A DNA stretch of 6,504 nt from Sulfuricella sp. (GCA_030696235.1 JAUYSN010000181.1:1-6504), one strand, 5' to 3'; positions 1-5,596 are shown, numbered from the stretch's first letter. Translations and numbers: made by a program. Notes: a model not told the origin generated them from the sequence alone.

Positions 1-2677
1 CCTTTGCAGCCAGTTCAGGCGTGAACAGACGCTCGCCCTTGATGGGAGCGCGCTCGACGATGGTTTCAAAAGGGGTGCCTGCGCCGAAGTGCAGGCGTTC
101 GACCAGTACCGTGGGCACCCGAACCCCATCGTTGAGTATGATCCCCATGAGTTCGGCGAGCGCAGCGGGCCGATCCCCGGAACTGCCGATGGCTGTGGCC
201 AGCGATGGGACCAGTGAGTCGAACGGGTAGCCGAGCCGCTTCCAGCCACGATGAATTTCCAGGAAGGCCTCCACTTCGATCAGGCTGCGGATGCGGATGT
301 CCTGAGCGTTCCGGTGCACGGTCCTGAGCAGCCATTCGTAGACGGCGATGCGTTCAGCGCCGCTGGCCTCGATCATATCCTTGTAGCGAGCCCCGGGGTG
401 AGTGGCCAGGTAGCGCACCAGCCACAACTCCAGCGGATGGACGTGCGCAAGGTAACCCTGGTCGGCCAGCGAGTATTTTCCCGTGCCATAACCCTCGTAC
501 ATGGCGCGGAGGGTGTGCCCGTCCGAACCATTGAATCCGGGCAGGCGGGATTCCATGAATTTGGCAAACTGGTCCAGGGTGGCCTGCGGATTAAGGTAGC
601 GGTAGGCGGCCGCGAGCCGCCGCGGGGTGGGACGAATGCCGGAAAAGAAAATATCGTCAATCTCCCGTGCCGATTTGCCTTTGTATTTATGGTAGAAGCG
701 GATCAGGAACTCCTTGCTTTCCTTGTCCGCAAAACGCTTGAGGTATTCCTGACGCTGCGGGTCGTCCATGTCCTTGAGGATATTCGCCCCCGGGGTCTGG
801 AACATGGTGTAGCGCACGATATCCCGCATCAGGCGGATGTAAACCAGGTTGACGGAAAAACGGGTGGCTTCGCGCACGCTCATGATCCTGCCATCGTCCT
901 CGTGCTTGAAGTTGCTGAAGACATGCACGCCGCCGCCGGTAAAGAACCGCTCGTGCGGGCTGGCCGAATACTTGCGCTCCATGGCTGCGTCCAGCATGGC
1001 CGCGAGGCTGTTGTCCCCGCCTTGCAGCAGATGGTCGATCGCCCAGCGGGTAAGATTGTCACCGGGCTCCACTTTCGCCTGCCGCAACTCTTTCGGCGGC
1101 AATGACGCATATTGGCCATGCAGCTTCTCGACGATTTCCAGGTAGGTCACCAGCGTTCTCAGTTTGGCGGTGGAACCCAGGTCGAGCTTGGTGCCCTGGT
1201 TGATGTCGAACGGCTGGTCGAAGTTGTCGGCCAGAATCCTGAGCTTGGCGCCCTGGGGCGTCAGTTCGTGGAGCGTGAAACTGTAAATGATCTTGCCCGG
1301 ATCGGCCTCGCCCAGCAGATACTTGCCGTAGAGCCCCGCAGAGCGCGCCGGCTCCGGATTCCGGAGATCGCGCAGGATATCTGTTATCTTCTGTTGCAGC
1401 TCCCCGTCGAGCGTGCTTTGCACGGAGAGGTCCAGGCGGTCCAGTTCATACAGGCGGGGCAACCCCAGAAGGGAAGCCAGGTGTACGCGCACGGCACTGG
1501 CCGCCTTGCGGGACAGGAAATCCCCGGTTTCTTCCGGAACCGCAGCGGTAAGAAACTGGAGCGGCACCTTCAGGGCGGCGTCCCTGACCATGGGGGAGAT
1601 CACGCCGGCCTGCGCCAGCACCCTCAGATGGCTGTTGGTCAGCTCCTCAAGAGCCTTTCGTTCTTTCGTCAGGTAAGCCGATGGCCGGCGCTGGGCGATC
1701 ATCAGGCTCAACACGTGCTTGTAGACACTGGCGAATTCGCCGAGATCGGCTCCGCTCGGCGGCAAGGACCGCAACGTCCGGTTGACGTAACTGAAGTTCC
1801 ACCCGTACCAGGCCCACAGCCCATCGCCGAGGCCGTTCACTTCCCCGAATCCGGCCACCGCGGCGAGCGGAACCGTATTAAGGTAGTTCACCACGATACG
1901 CTGGCGCGCTGGCAGCGTGACCTCCCCGTCCAGATAGGCGCGCACGGAAGCGGATGCGATCTGCTGCAGCTTGTCGCCGGCAGTGAGGGTCAAGCCATTG
2001 GGGGAGTGTCGGTACTTCTCGATTTGCGTGGCCAGCGTGCTGCCTCCCGGCACGTCATGTTCCGGGCGGAAGAGCTGGATCGTCTTGTCCTGCACGGCTT
2101 TCCCGAGCCGGGTCCACTCCACGGCCGGGTTCTTCCTGGCATGGCGGGGATCCAGCAGATCGCGGTTTTCGATGTAGAGCAGACTATTTGAAACGATCGG
2201 CGGAACCGCCGCGAAATTCTCGTAGACTCGACCCGGAGAAAGCGCCTTGAAAAATGGCCGTCCGCTGGAATCCGTGACCAGCAGGCCGGCCTGTGACTTC
2301 TCCCGGTAGGGGACGAACAAGCCCAGGTCGATCAGCTCCTGCATGCGCGGCGACAGCCGTGCCTGTGCGCTTACCTGGAAACCCTGGTCCGCAAGACGCG
2401 GAATCATGGCCGGCAAGCGGCTGTACCCCAGGCGCTCGTCGTAAGGCCCGGCCTGGGAAATGGACAGACCCGGATTTGGCCCGCCCTTCATTGTCCAGCG
2501 AAGGTCCTTGGCAAGCCGTGCCAGGTAATCCGCCTGGAATGCCGAGGATTCGGTCTCCCTGAAAAAAAGGATGCCCAGTATGACGAGGGCGAGAACAGCA
2601 AGAACCAGGAATGCGAAGAAAATTCGCCTGAGCATGCGTTTGATGATGACGGATCCGCCGGGATGGTTTTGTTCCAC
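1..2677 (-). CDS. Divergent class A penicillin-binding protein (GT51 glycosyltransferase plus transpeptidase), C-terminus beyond the window
   Basis: The gene encodes a peptidoglycan synthase homologue, expected to be anchored in the inner membrane and act in the periplasm. 892 codons are visible and the frame stays open at the left edge. One membrane span lies at about residues 19-39. Residues 77-86 (GPYDERLGYS) begin a family-specific N-terminal region. The GT51 domain shows E170 in YIENRD (motif 1), GGSTLATQ at 211-218 (motif 2) and YLN at 265-267. The transpeptidase begins near TLDGELQ (about 422) and has S502-T-A-K505 (SxxK) and S608-V-N610 (SxN). PSLATAIG at about 824 resembles the stretch that precedes KTG in PBPs, so KTG should lie just outside the window. 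Oddities are a Q at position 239 where RKxxE is expected and about 210 residues between SxN and PSLA. The GTG at 2677 follows an in-frame TAA two codons upstream. The ATG at 2635 (codon 15, directly before the span) is an equally possible start; neither has a clear Shine-Dalgarno. Plus-strand open frames here are shadows. Confidence 0.88.
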   Translation of the reverse strand, partial: MEQNHPGGSVIIKRMLRRIFFAFLVLAVLALVILGILFFRETESSAFQADYLARLAKDLRWTMKGGPNPGLSISQAGPYDERLGYSRLPAMIPRLADQGFQVSAQARLSPRMQELIDLGLFVPYREKSQAGLLVTDSSGRPFFKALSPGRVYENFAAVPPIVSNSLLYIENRDLLDPRHARKNPAVEWTRLGKAVQDKTIQLFRPEHDVPGGSTLATQIEKYRHSPNGLTLTAGDKLQQIASASVRAYLDGEVTLPARQRIVVNYLNTVPLAAVAGFGEVNGLGDGLWAWYGWNFSYVNRTLRSLPPSGADLGEFASVYKHVLSLMIAQRRPSAYLTKERKALEELTNSHLRVLAQAGVISPMVRDAALKVPLQFLTAAVPEETGDFLSRKAASAVRVHLASLLGLPRLYELDRLDLSVQSTLDGELQQKITDILRDLRNPEPARSAGLYGKYLLGEADPGKIIYSFTLHELTPQGAKLRILADNFDQPFDINQGTKLDLGSTAKLRTLVTYLEIVEKLHGQYASLPPKELRQAKVEPGDNLTRWAIDHLLQGGDNSLAAMLDAAMERKYSASPHERFFTGGGVHVFSNFKHEDDGRIMSVREATRFSVNLVYIRLMRDIVRYTMFQTPGANILKDMDDPQRQEYLKRFADKESKEFLIRFYHKYKGKSAREIDDIFFSGIRPTPRRLAAAYRYLNPQATLDQFAKFMESRLPGFNGSDGHTLRAMYEGYGTGKYSLADQGYLAHVHPLELWLVRYLATHPGARYKDMIEASGAERIAVYEWLLRTVHRNAQDIRIRSLIEVEAFLEIHRGWKRLGYPFDSLVPSLATAIGSSGDRPAALAELMGIILNDGVRVPTVLVERLHFGAGTPFETIVERAPIKGERLFTPELAAK

Positions 2678-2715
2678 GAGTTATCTATTGAATGAGTGAC
2701 ATAATCCGGCTACAA

Positions 2716-2721
2716 ATTGTA
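2716..2721 (-). promoter_or_regulatory. Candidate -10 box for the PBP-like gene
   Basis: On the minus strand the hexamer reads TACAAT, five of six matches to TATAAT. It lies about 40 bases upstream of the GTG at 2677, which would give a leader of about 30 bases. No good -35 hexamer is found at 16-18 bases upstream, so this is weak. It is given because the gap between the PBP-like gene and the preceding terminator-like hairpin implies a separate promoter. Confidence 0.25.
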
Positions 2722-2809
2722 CCTCATGCTTGATTTATAGCACCAGTCGCGAGAAAAGCCGAGCGTGAACGGCAGAAGCGTCCGCAGTAAAACAAAAGGG
2801 GGAAATGGA

Positions 2810-2832
2810 CAGGGTGCGCAGAACGCACCCTG
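2810..2832 (-). terminator. Hairpin after the small membrane protein gene, probable terminator
   Basis: A perfect 9-bp stem (CAGGGTGCG / CGCACCCTG) with a 5-base loop begins 7 bases after the TAA stop at 2840. On the minus strand it is followed by a pyrimidine-rich tract (TCCATTTCCCCCTTTTGTTTT). The T run does not start right at the stem, so termination may be imperfect. The stem sequence is the same GGGTGCG/CGCACCC motif seen in the repeats at 4366 and 4949, so it may be a minimal member of that family used as a terminator. Confidence 0.5.
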
Positions 2833-2839
2833 GATTGGC

Positions 2840-3154
2840 TTATTGCACTATGGAAACATCGGCTTTCCCGCTTTTCTTGTTGAGGGTATAACTGAAGCGG
2901 GGCGGATTCACAACGAAAGAGATCAGCAGGAACACGAAGGCCAGCGCAGCCCAGCCGAAGAGTCCCTGGAGAATGACAGCAGTCTGGCCGTCAGAATCCA
3001 GCGCAGCATAGTGCTGCCCCTGCAAACCGATAAACAACATGAGCCTGCCCGGATCGAACCCAAAGCTTCCAAACGCCAGCCAGAACGAGGCGGCCACAGG
3101 ACAAAGAAAAATTGCCACAAACATGCGCCACAGGTAATCGGATACGTCCTTCAT
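2840..3154 (-). CDS. Small two-span membrane protein, function unknown
   Basis: I do not recognise a family for this 104-residue protein. It has two hydrophobic segments at about residues 11-31 and 63-83. They are joined by a polar loop of about 30 residues containing GLQGQHYAALDSDGQ, and followed by a charged 20-residue tail (PPRFSYTLNKKSGK). Both ends should lie on the same side of the membrane, probably the cytoplasm judging by the lysine- and arginine-containing ends. Start choice is supported by AAGGAGA 9 bases before the ATG on the minus strand. It appears to be a single-gene unit: an AT-rich candidate promoter lies upstream (3227-3256) and a terminator-like hairpin lies right after its stop. 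The plus-strand frame across the same bases is a shadow. The evidence that it is a gene is good; its role is open. Confidence 0.75.
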   Translation of the reverse strand: MKDVSDYLWRMFVAIFLCPVAASFWLAFGSFGFDPGRLMLFIGLQGQHYAALDSDGQTAVILQGLFGWAALAFVFLLISFVVNPPRFSYTLNKKSGKADVSIVQ

Positions 3155-3226
3155 GCCCCAGTTCTCCTTAAAGTATGTGAAACAACCGTTTTCTGTTTTC
3201 TTATCTTCGGTACCAACCCGAATTTA

Positions 3227-3256
3227 TTTATATGCGGCAAATCGCTTATCCCGCAA
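3227..3256 (-). promoter_or_regulatory. Candidate sigma-70 promoter of the two-span membrane protein gene
   Basis: On the minus strand TTGCGG (3256-3251) and TATAAA (3232-3227) are separated by 18 bases, in an AT-rich stretch unlike the flanking coding DNA. Transcription would begin near 3220 and give a leader of about 65 bases before the ATG at 3154. The -10 matches consensus at five of six positions and the -35 only at TTG. The upstream TCTAARTTG repeats run into the -35. Confidence 0.38.
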
Positions 3257-3292
3257 CTTAGACCACAATTTAGATAATACTTACAATTTAGA
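3254..3292. repeat. Three direct 9-mers CAAYTTAGA upstream of a promoter
   Basis: CAACTTAGA occurs at 3254-3262, and CAATTTAGA at 3266-3274 and 3284-3292, all in the same orientation. They start 12 and 18 bases apart. On the minus strand they read TCTAARTTG, and the copy nearest the gene overlaps the candidate -35 (TCTAAGTTGCGG). Position and repetition fit binding sites for a transcription factor controlling the gene at 2840-3154. Chance in an AT-rich stretch cannot be excluded. Confidence 0.45.
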
Positions 3293-3363
3293 AGAATACC
3301 AACATCATTCCGGATGCACCGACTGGCGGGGGGTCGCATGCGCCGGACGCGGGCTGCATTACA

Positions 3364-3729
3364 CTATTTCCCGATATCCAGGAAGGGCTTGGTGGAAAAA
3401 TAGAGCAGGGCAGCAATGGCCGCCAAATAGACGACGAAGCGCAGCGGATTTTCCCTGATCACATCGCCTATCGTTCGATGCCTTCCCGTCCGTCCGAGTT
3501 GCGCATATTCCTCCCTGACCCGGTTCAGCCGCTCTTTCTGGTAACTGCCGATGAGCGCTTTGGCTTTCTCCAGTTGATTCTTGTCGTGCAGCCATATGCT
3601 GGGCACCGATATCCCCCAGTTTCCCGCGGGAGTCTCGTAGAAGTCGATCGCGTTGCCGCGCAATAATTCACGGACTTCTTCGGCCTCGTCATCGGGCACG
3701 TTATGCAGGGAGAACAATTTGACGGGCAT
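3364..3729 (-). CDS. DUF6164-family protein with C-terminal membrane anchor
   Basis: This 121-residue protein matches the pattern I know as DUF6164. It has an N-terminal small alpha/beta domain resembling the DUF2007 'putative signal transducing' fold (LFSLHNVPDDEAEEVRELL, then IDFYETPAGNWGISVPSIWL). A charged helix follows (about residues 50-78), then one C-terminal membrane span (about 97-113) ending in KPFLDIGK. The N-terminal domain should face the cytoplasm. Its biochemical function is not known to me. The ATG at 3729 is chosen over the longer frame from 3774 because AAAGGAA lies six bases before it and because homologues begin at this M-x-KLF-like motif. The gene starts 35 bases after the stop of the receiver-like gene upstream and probably shares its transcript. 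The gap of about 210 bases to the next gene contains no recognisable hairpin terminator for it. Confidence 0.85.
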   Translation of the reverse strand: MPVKLFSLHNVPDDEAEEVRELLRGNAIDFYETPAGNWGISVPSIWLHDKNQLEKAKALIGSYQKERLNRVREEYAQLGRTGRHRTIGDVIRENPLRFVVYLAAIAALLYFSTKPFLDIGK

Positions 3730-3764
3730 GATCGTTCCTTTATTACGTCCGGGTTTAGGCCGGG

Positions 3765-4145
3765 TCAGCGCCACCCATCCAGCACGGCCTTGATCGCCTC
3801 ATCCGATACCGGCGTCGGCAGTACCGCATCGATGCGCATGCGCTCGCGCACCCTGACCAGCGCAGACTCATCCTGCGGTTCGTAAAACACCAGTATCCGG
3901 GTTTCCTTGAGCGGCTGCGCCGCCGCAAGCAGCGATTCGAGATTGCTCAAACGATCGCGAAAGTCCGACTGGAAATAGAAATCCGCCACGATCACGTCAG
4001 GCTTCAGCTTGCGCACCAGCGAGACCGCCTTGCGCACCCGCCACTCGGGCGTCACCTCGAAACCGAGCTGCTTGTAGAGCTCGGGCAATCTGCCGTGGGA
4101 AATGAACTCGATCACGGCGAGGAGGGTTTTGGGGTGGGGAGTCAT
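3765..4145 (-). CDS. Degenerate receiver-like (CheY-fold) protein, stand-alone
   Basis: This 126-residue protein has the order of elements of a response-regulator receiver domain without an output domain. KPDVIVADF places D55 where the phospho-acceptor aspartate belongs. ETRILVFYEP (81-90) resembles the fourth strand, and VLPTPVSDEAIKAVL (108-122) resembles the last strand and helix. The usual lysine of the K-P motif is replaced (PTP, T111), and the acidic pair after the first strand is reduced to E13. Phosphorylation-driven switching is therefore doubtful. No kinase gene is adjacent; the partner visible here is the DUF6164 gene 35 bases downstream. The ATG at 4145 has no evident Shine-Dalgarno; a GTG at 4115 is an alternative. 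That it is a gene is likely from the sensible fold pattern; the receiver assignment was made by eye. Confidence 0.7.
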   Translation of the reverse strand: MTPHPKTLLAVIEFISHGRLPELYKQLGFEVTPEWRVRKAVSLVRKLKPDVIVADFYFQSDFRDRLSNLESLLAAAQPLKETRILVFYEPQDESALVRVRERMRIDAVLPTPVSDEAIKAVLDGWR

Positions 4146-4161
4146 GGTTGGGTGGTTCTGT

Positions 4162-4167
4162 ATTATC
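4162..4167 (-). promoter_or_regulatory. Candidate -10 box for the receiver-like gene
   Basis: On the minus strand the hexamer reads GATAAT (five of six matches to TATAAT), 17-22 bases before the ATG at 4145. The implied leader is only about 10 bases, consistent with the missing Shine-Dalgarno. No convincing -35 is present; the bases at that distance overlap the DnaA-box match at 4181-4189. Confidence 0.3.
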
Positions 4168-4180
4168 CTTGAAAAATCAG

Positions 4181-4189
4181 TTATCCACA
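4181..4189 (+). promoter_or_regulatory. Perfect DnaA-box match
   Basis: TTATCCACA matches the strict DnaA-box consensus. It is alone: no other box and no AT-rich unwinding region is visible, so it is not an origin by itself. It lies 14 bases beyond the candidate -10 at 4162-4167, in the position of the -35 of the receiver-like gene, so control of that gene by DnaA is conceivable. A 9-mer also occurs by chance in genomes. Confidence 0.35.
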
Positions 4190-4216
4190 GATGACCAAAA
4201 GTAGGCGCCTCTAGGC

Positions 4217-4338
4217 GACACAGATTTACACAGATATTTCAATACCTTGACTTCATTGCTTGACTCACCCTGACGGTGATGTGCGATTGACTGGCAACCA
4301 CCTGATTCAGCGGGGTTTTATCTGTGTGAATCTGCGCC
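4217..4338. repeat. Inverted repeat with CACAGATTTACACAGAT-type arms
   Basis: The arm at 4217-4236 (GACACAGATTTACACAGATA) and the arm at 4319-4338 (TATCTGTGTGAATCTGCGCC) are inverted with 17 of 20 positions matching. About 80 bases of unremarkable sequence lie between them. The right arm continues into ATCTGCGGATTAT. Such ACAGATT/AATCTG arms are a recurring kind of intergenic repeat in environmental bacteria (general knowledge). No coding frame is supported between the arms. Together with repeat copy A this fills the gene-free stretch 4146-4470. Confidence 0.6.
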
Positions 4339-4365
4339 ATCTGCGGATTATAGGATTATGGTTTT

Positions 4366-4470
4366 GTAGGGTGCGCCGTGCGCACCGAACGTTTGATTGC
4401 CGGGCCGGCACCTAACCATTTGTGCGCATCGCGCACTCACAAAGCATCCGGTGCATCACGCCACACTGGC
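4366..4470 (+). repeat. Hairpin-rich intergenic repeat, copy A (GTAGGGTGCG family)
   Basis: The repeat begins GTAGGGTGCGCCGTGCGCACCG and contains three perfect hairpins: GGTGCGC/GCGCACC (4370-4386, 3-base loop), TGCCGG/CCGGCA (4398-4410) and GTGCGC/GCGCAC (4422-4436). It shares its first 22 bases with copy B except for one change, and shares the stretch 4436-4454 with 5024-5042 (16 of 19, all differences transitions). It ends directly against the cytochrome stop codon at 4471-4473. It may act as a transcript-end structure for that gene, though no T run follows on the minus strand. Confidence 0.75.
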
Positions 4471-4920
4471 TCAGTACTTCGCCTTGATCTTCAGCAGTTC
4501 TTCCTTGCTGATGTCGCCCTTCTTCTTCATGGTCCAGGCATCCTCGCCGATCCAAGCCTTGAACAGCGAGAGATTCTGCTGGCGCGCCTCCTCGGTCTTG
4601 CCCAACTTCTTGTACATATTGCCCGGCTTGCCGTCCTTGGTGTTCTTGCCATCGTCCAGGCGGCGCATCAGCGCGCCGGTATCCGGCCAGGCCACAAAGA
4701 AAAGCAGGTCCGCATAAGTATCCATGCGGGGTCCCTCGTCGGCTTCCTTGTGCTTTTCCTTGTTCTCTTCGAACTCGCCCAGGTAGGGCGAAGCGGATCC
4801 GTGGCATTCTGCGCAGCGTTTTTCCCATAACGGGCGAATATCCTTGCGATAGGTGACGTCTTCCGCCATGGCGGAAAAAGCCAATGTCAGACAGGCTAGA
4901 GTCAATACGGCTTGATTCAT
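4471..4920 (-). CDS. Small periplasmic c-type cytochrome (monoheme)
   Basis: This 149-residue exported protein is expected to carry electrons in the periplasm. Residues 1-19 form a Sec signal peptide ending AMA, with cleavage expected before E20-D21. The single haem-binding motif is C36-A-E-C39-H40, following KDIRPLWEKR. After it come conserved-looking blocks GPRMDTYADLLFF (63-75), WPDTGALMRRLDDGKN (78-93) and GKPGNMYKKLG (97-107). M102 is the best candidate for the second haem ligand, with M66 or M85 as alternatives. I have a recollection of similar proteins in sulfur- and nitrogen-oxidising betaproteobacteria; the redox partner is not known. The ATG at 4920 is preferred over 4968 because AAGGAGA lies just before it and a proper signal peptide follows; the longer frame would begin inside repeat copy B. 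The gene lies between direct repeats. Confidence 0.9.
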   Translation of the reverse strand: MNQAVLTLACLTLAFSAMAEDVTYRKDIRPLWEKRCAECHGSASPYLGEFEENKEKHKEADEGPRMDTYADLLFFVAWPDTGALMRRLDDGKNTKDGKPGNMYKKLGKTEEARQQNLSLFKAWIGEDAWTMKKKGDISKEELLKIKAKY

Positions 4921-4948
4921 TTTTTTCTCCTTCTGGTTGATTGATTTT

Positions 4949-5067
4949 GTAGGGTGCGCCATGCGCACCGTTTGTTTAAGTGCCGGGGGCAGCCCGGCAA
5001 TCTAAAGAACTGCGCGAAGCGCCCTCACAAAACATCCGACGCGTTTCGCTTCGCTAACACAGCCTAC
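4949..5067 (+). repeat. Hairpin-rich intergenic repeat, copy B (GTAGGGTGCG family)
   Basis: The repeat begins GTAGGGTGCGCCATGCGCACCG and ends GCCTAC, so GTAGG...CCTAC form its termini. Perfect hairpins are GGTGCGC/GCGCACC (4953-4969) and TGCCGGG/CCCGGCA (4981-4999); GCGC/GCGC pairs also occur at 5012-5022. It is in the same orientation as copy A, 583 bases away. It fills almost all of the gap between the cytochrome start and the preceding gene, and its right end reads through the TAG stop of that gene (5064-5066). It has the look of a small non-autonomous element, but no target duplication is visible. Confidence 0.75.
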
Positions 5068-5369
5068 GCGCTGGGGTCACCTCGCCAACCGTTTTGCACG
5101 GTACGTGTTGCCATGAAAACGAGAACAACGCCAGCCACGGAGAGGTTGACGTTTATGCCCTCAAGGCGCGAAACGAACGCGGGATTTATGGCACACAGGA
5201 TTAGCGCAAGCCCCGTTGGAATCGTAGCGGCGGCAAGAGCTCCGGTAAGAAGGTGCTCCAAGCGGGGATTGCCAGCGCCATCTGAGTGTTTAAACCATGA
5301 GACCAGGAAACAGCAGATAAAGAAGACAACGGACAGTTGATTGATGTAGGTGAAGAAAAAGTCGATCAT
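5064..5369 (-). CDS. Small three-span membrane protein, second gene of a coupled pair
   Basis: I do not recognise this 101-residue protein. Hydrophobic segments at about residues 9-25, 40-61 and 74-88 suggest three membrane spans. The first two are separated by a short polar loop (KHSDGAGNPRLEH) and the last is followed by RTVQNGWRGDPSA. The ATG at 5369 overlaps the TGA of the preceding gene (ATGA), and GGGGAGAGAG lies upstream within that gene, so translation is probably coupled. The stop TAG is formed by the end of repeat copy B, so the C-terminal residues may have been set by the repeat's arrival. Two small membrane proteins in tandem could form one complex. Holin-like or accessory roles are possible, but no motif supports a specific function. 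Confidence 0.7.
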   Translation of the reverse strand: MIDFFFTYINQLSVVFFICCFLVSWFKHSDGAGNPRLEHLLTGALAAATIPTGLALILCAINPAFVSRLEGINVNLSVAGVVLVFMATRTVQNGWRGDPSA

Positions 5370-5596
5370 TCTTTCTCTCTCCCCTCTTTATTCTTGGTCC
5401 ATCTTCGCTGGGCAATCGCTATTACTCCGCCGGCAACACCTGCTATGACTGCGATAACCTCATTGGGGATGGACTCCTTAAGGGCGCCAAAAATCCAAAT
5501 GCCAAGACTGCCCGCAAGAATTGCGCCTCCTGCCGCGCCAAGAAGTCGCTCTACAAAGCGACTGTTAGTTGGCCTTGATTGGTTGGTAGATGGCAT
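5366..5596 (-). CDS. Small glycine-rich two-span membrane protein, first gene of a coupled pair
   Basis: This 76-residue protein of unknown family has a polar, positively charged N-terminus (residues 1-17). Two glycine/alanine-rich spans follow at about residues 18-39 (LLGAAGGAILAGSLG) and 43-62 (IAVIAGVAGGVIAIA), then a highly charged tail (QRRWTKNKEGREKE). The tight turn between spans (KESIPNE) indicates a helical hairpin with both ends in the cytoplasm. Small-residue-rich helices of this kind pack closely and often oligomerise. The layout resembles holins and other small pore or scaffold proteins, but that is only a resemblance. The only upstream purine signal before the ATG at 5596 is weak (GAAAGAAG). 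Its stop overlaps the start of the next gene by four bases. A gap of 106 bases separates it from the toxin gene upstream on the same strand. Confidence 0.65.
   Translation of the reverse strand: MPSTNQSRPTNSRFVERLLGAAGGAILAGSLGIWIFGALKESIPNEVIAVIAGVAGGVIAIAQRRWTKNKEGREKE

Noticed and set aside
251..2191. Two long plus-strand open frames (251-1105 and 1112-2191)
   Set aside because: They lie opposite the continuous minus-strand PBP-like frame, which shows ordered GT51 and transpeptidase motifs. Their own translations show no domain pattern.
2765..3277. Plus-strand open frame of 170 codons
   Set aside because: It covers the terminator-like hairpin, the two-span membrane protein gene with its Shine-Dalgarno, and the promoter region. 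Its product is low-complexity polar with no recognisable feature.
3254..3292. The three 9-mers as a CRISPR array
   Set aside because: The repeats are too short, with unequal spacers of 3 and 9 bases and no cas genes.
3151..3339. Minus-strand open frame of 62 codons upstream of the two-span protein
   Set aside because: It runs through the AT-rich promoter region and the Shine-Dalgarno of the next gene, has no ribosome site, and has no plausible composition.
3730..3774. Longer N-terminus for the DUF6164 protein (start at 3774)
   Set aside because: It would overlap the end of the receiver-like gene and lacks a ribosome site. AAAGGAA precedes the ATG at 3729.
4921..4968. Longer N-terminus for the cytochrome (start at 4968)
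   Set aside because: It would start inside repeat copy B and bury the signal peptide. The ATG at 4920 has a good ribosome site.
4366..5067. Copies A and B as insertion sequences
   Set aside because: They are about 105-119 bases long, encode no transposase, and show no target-site duplication.
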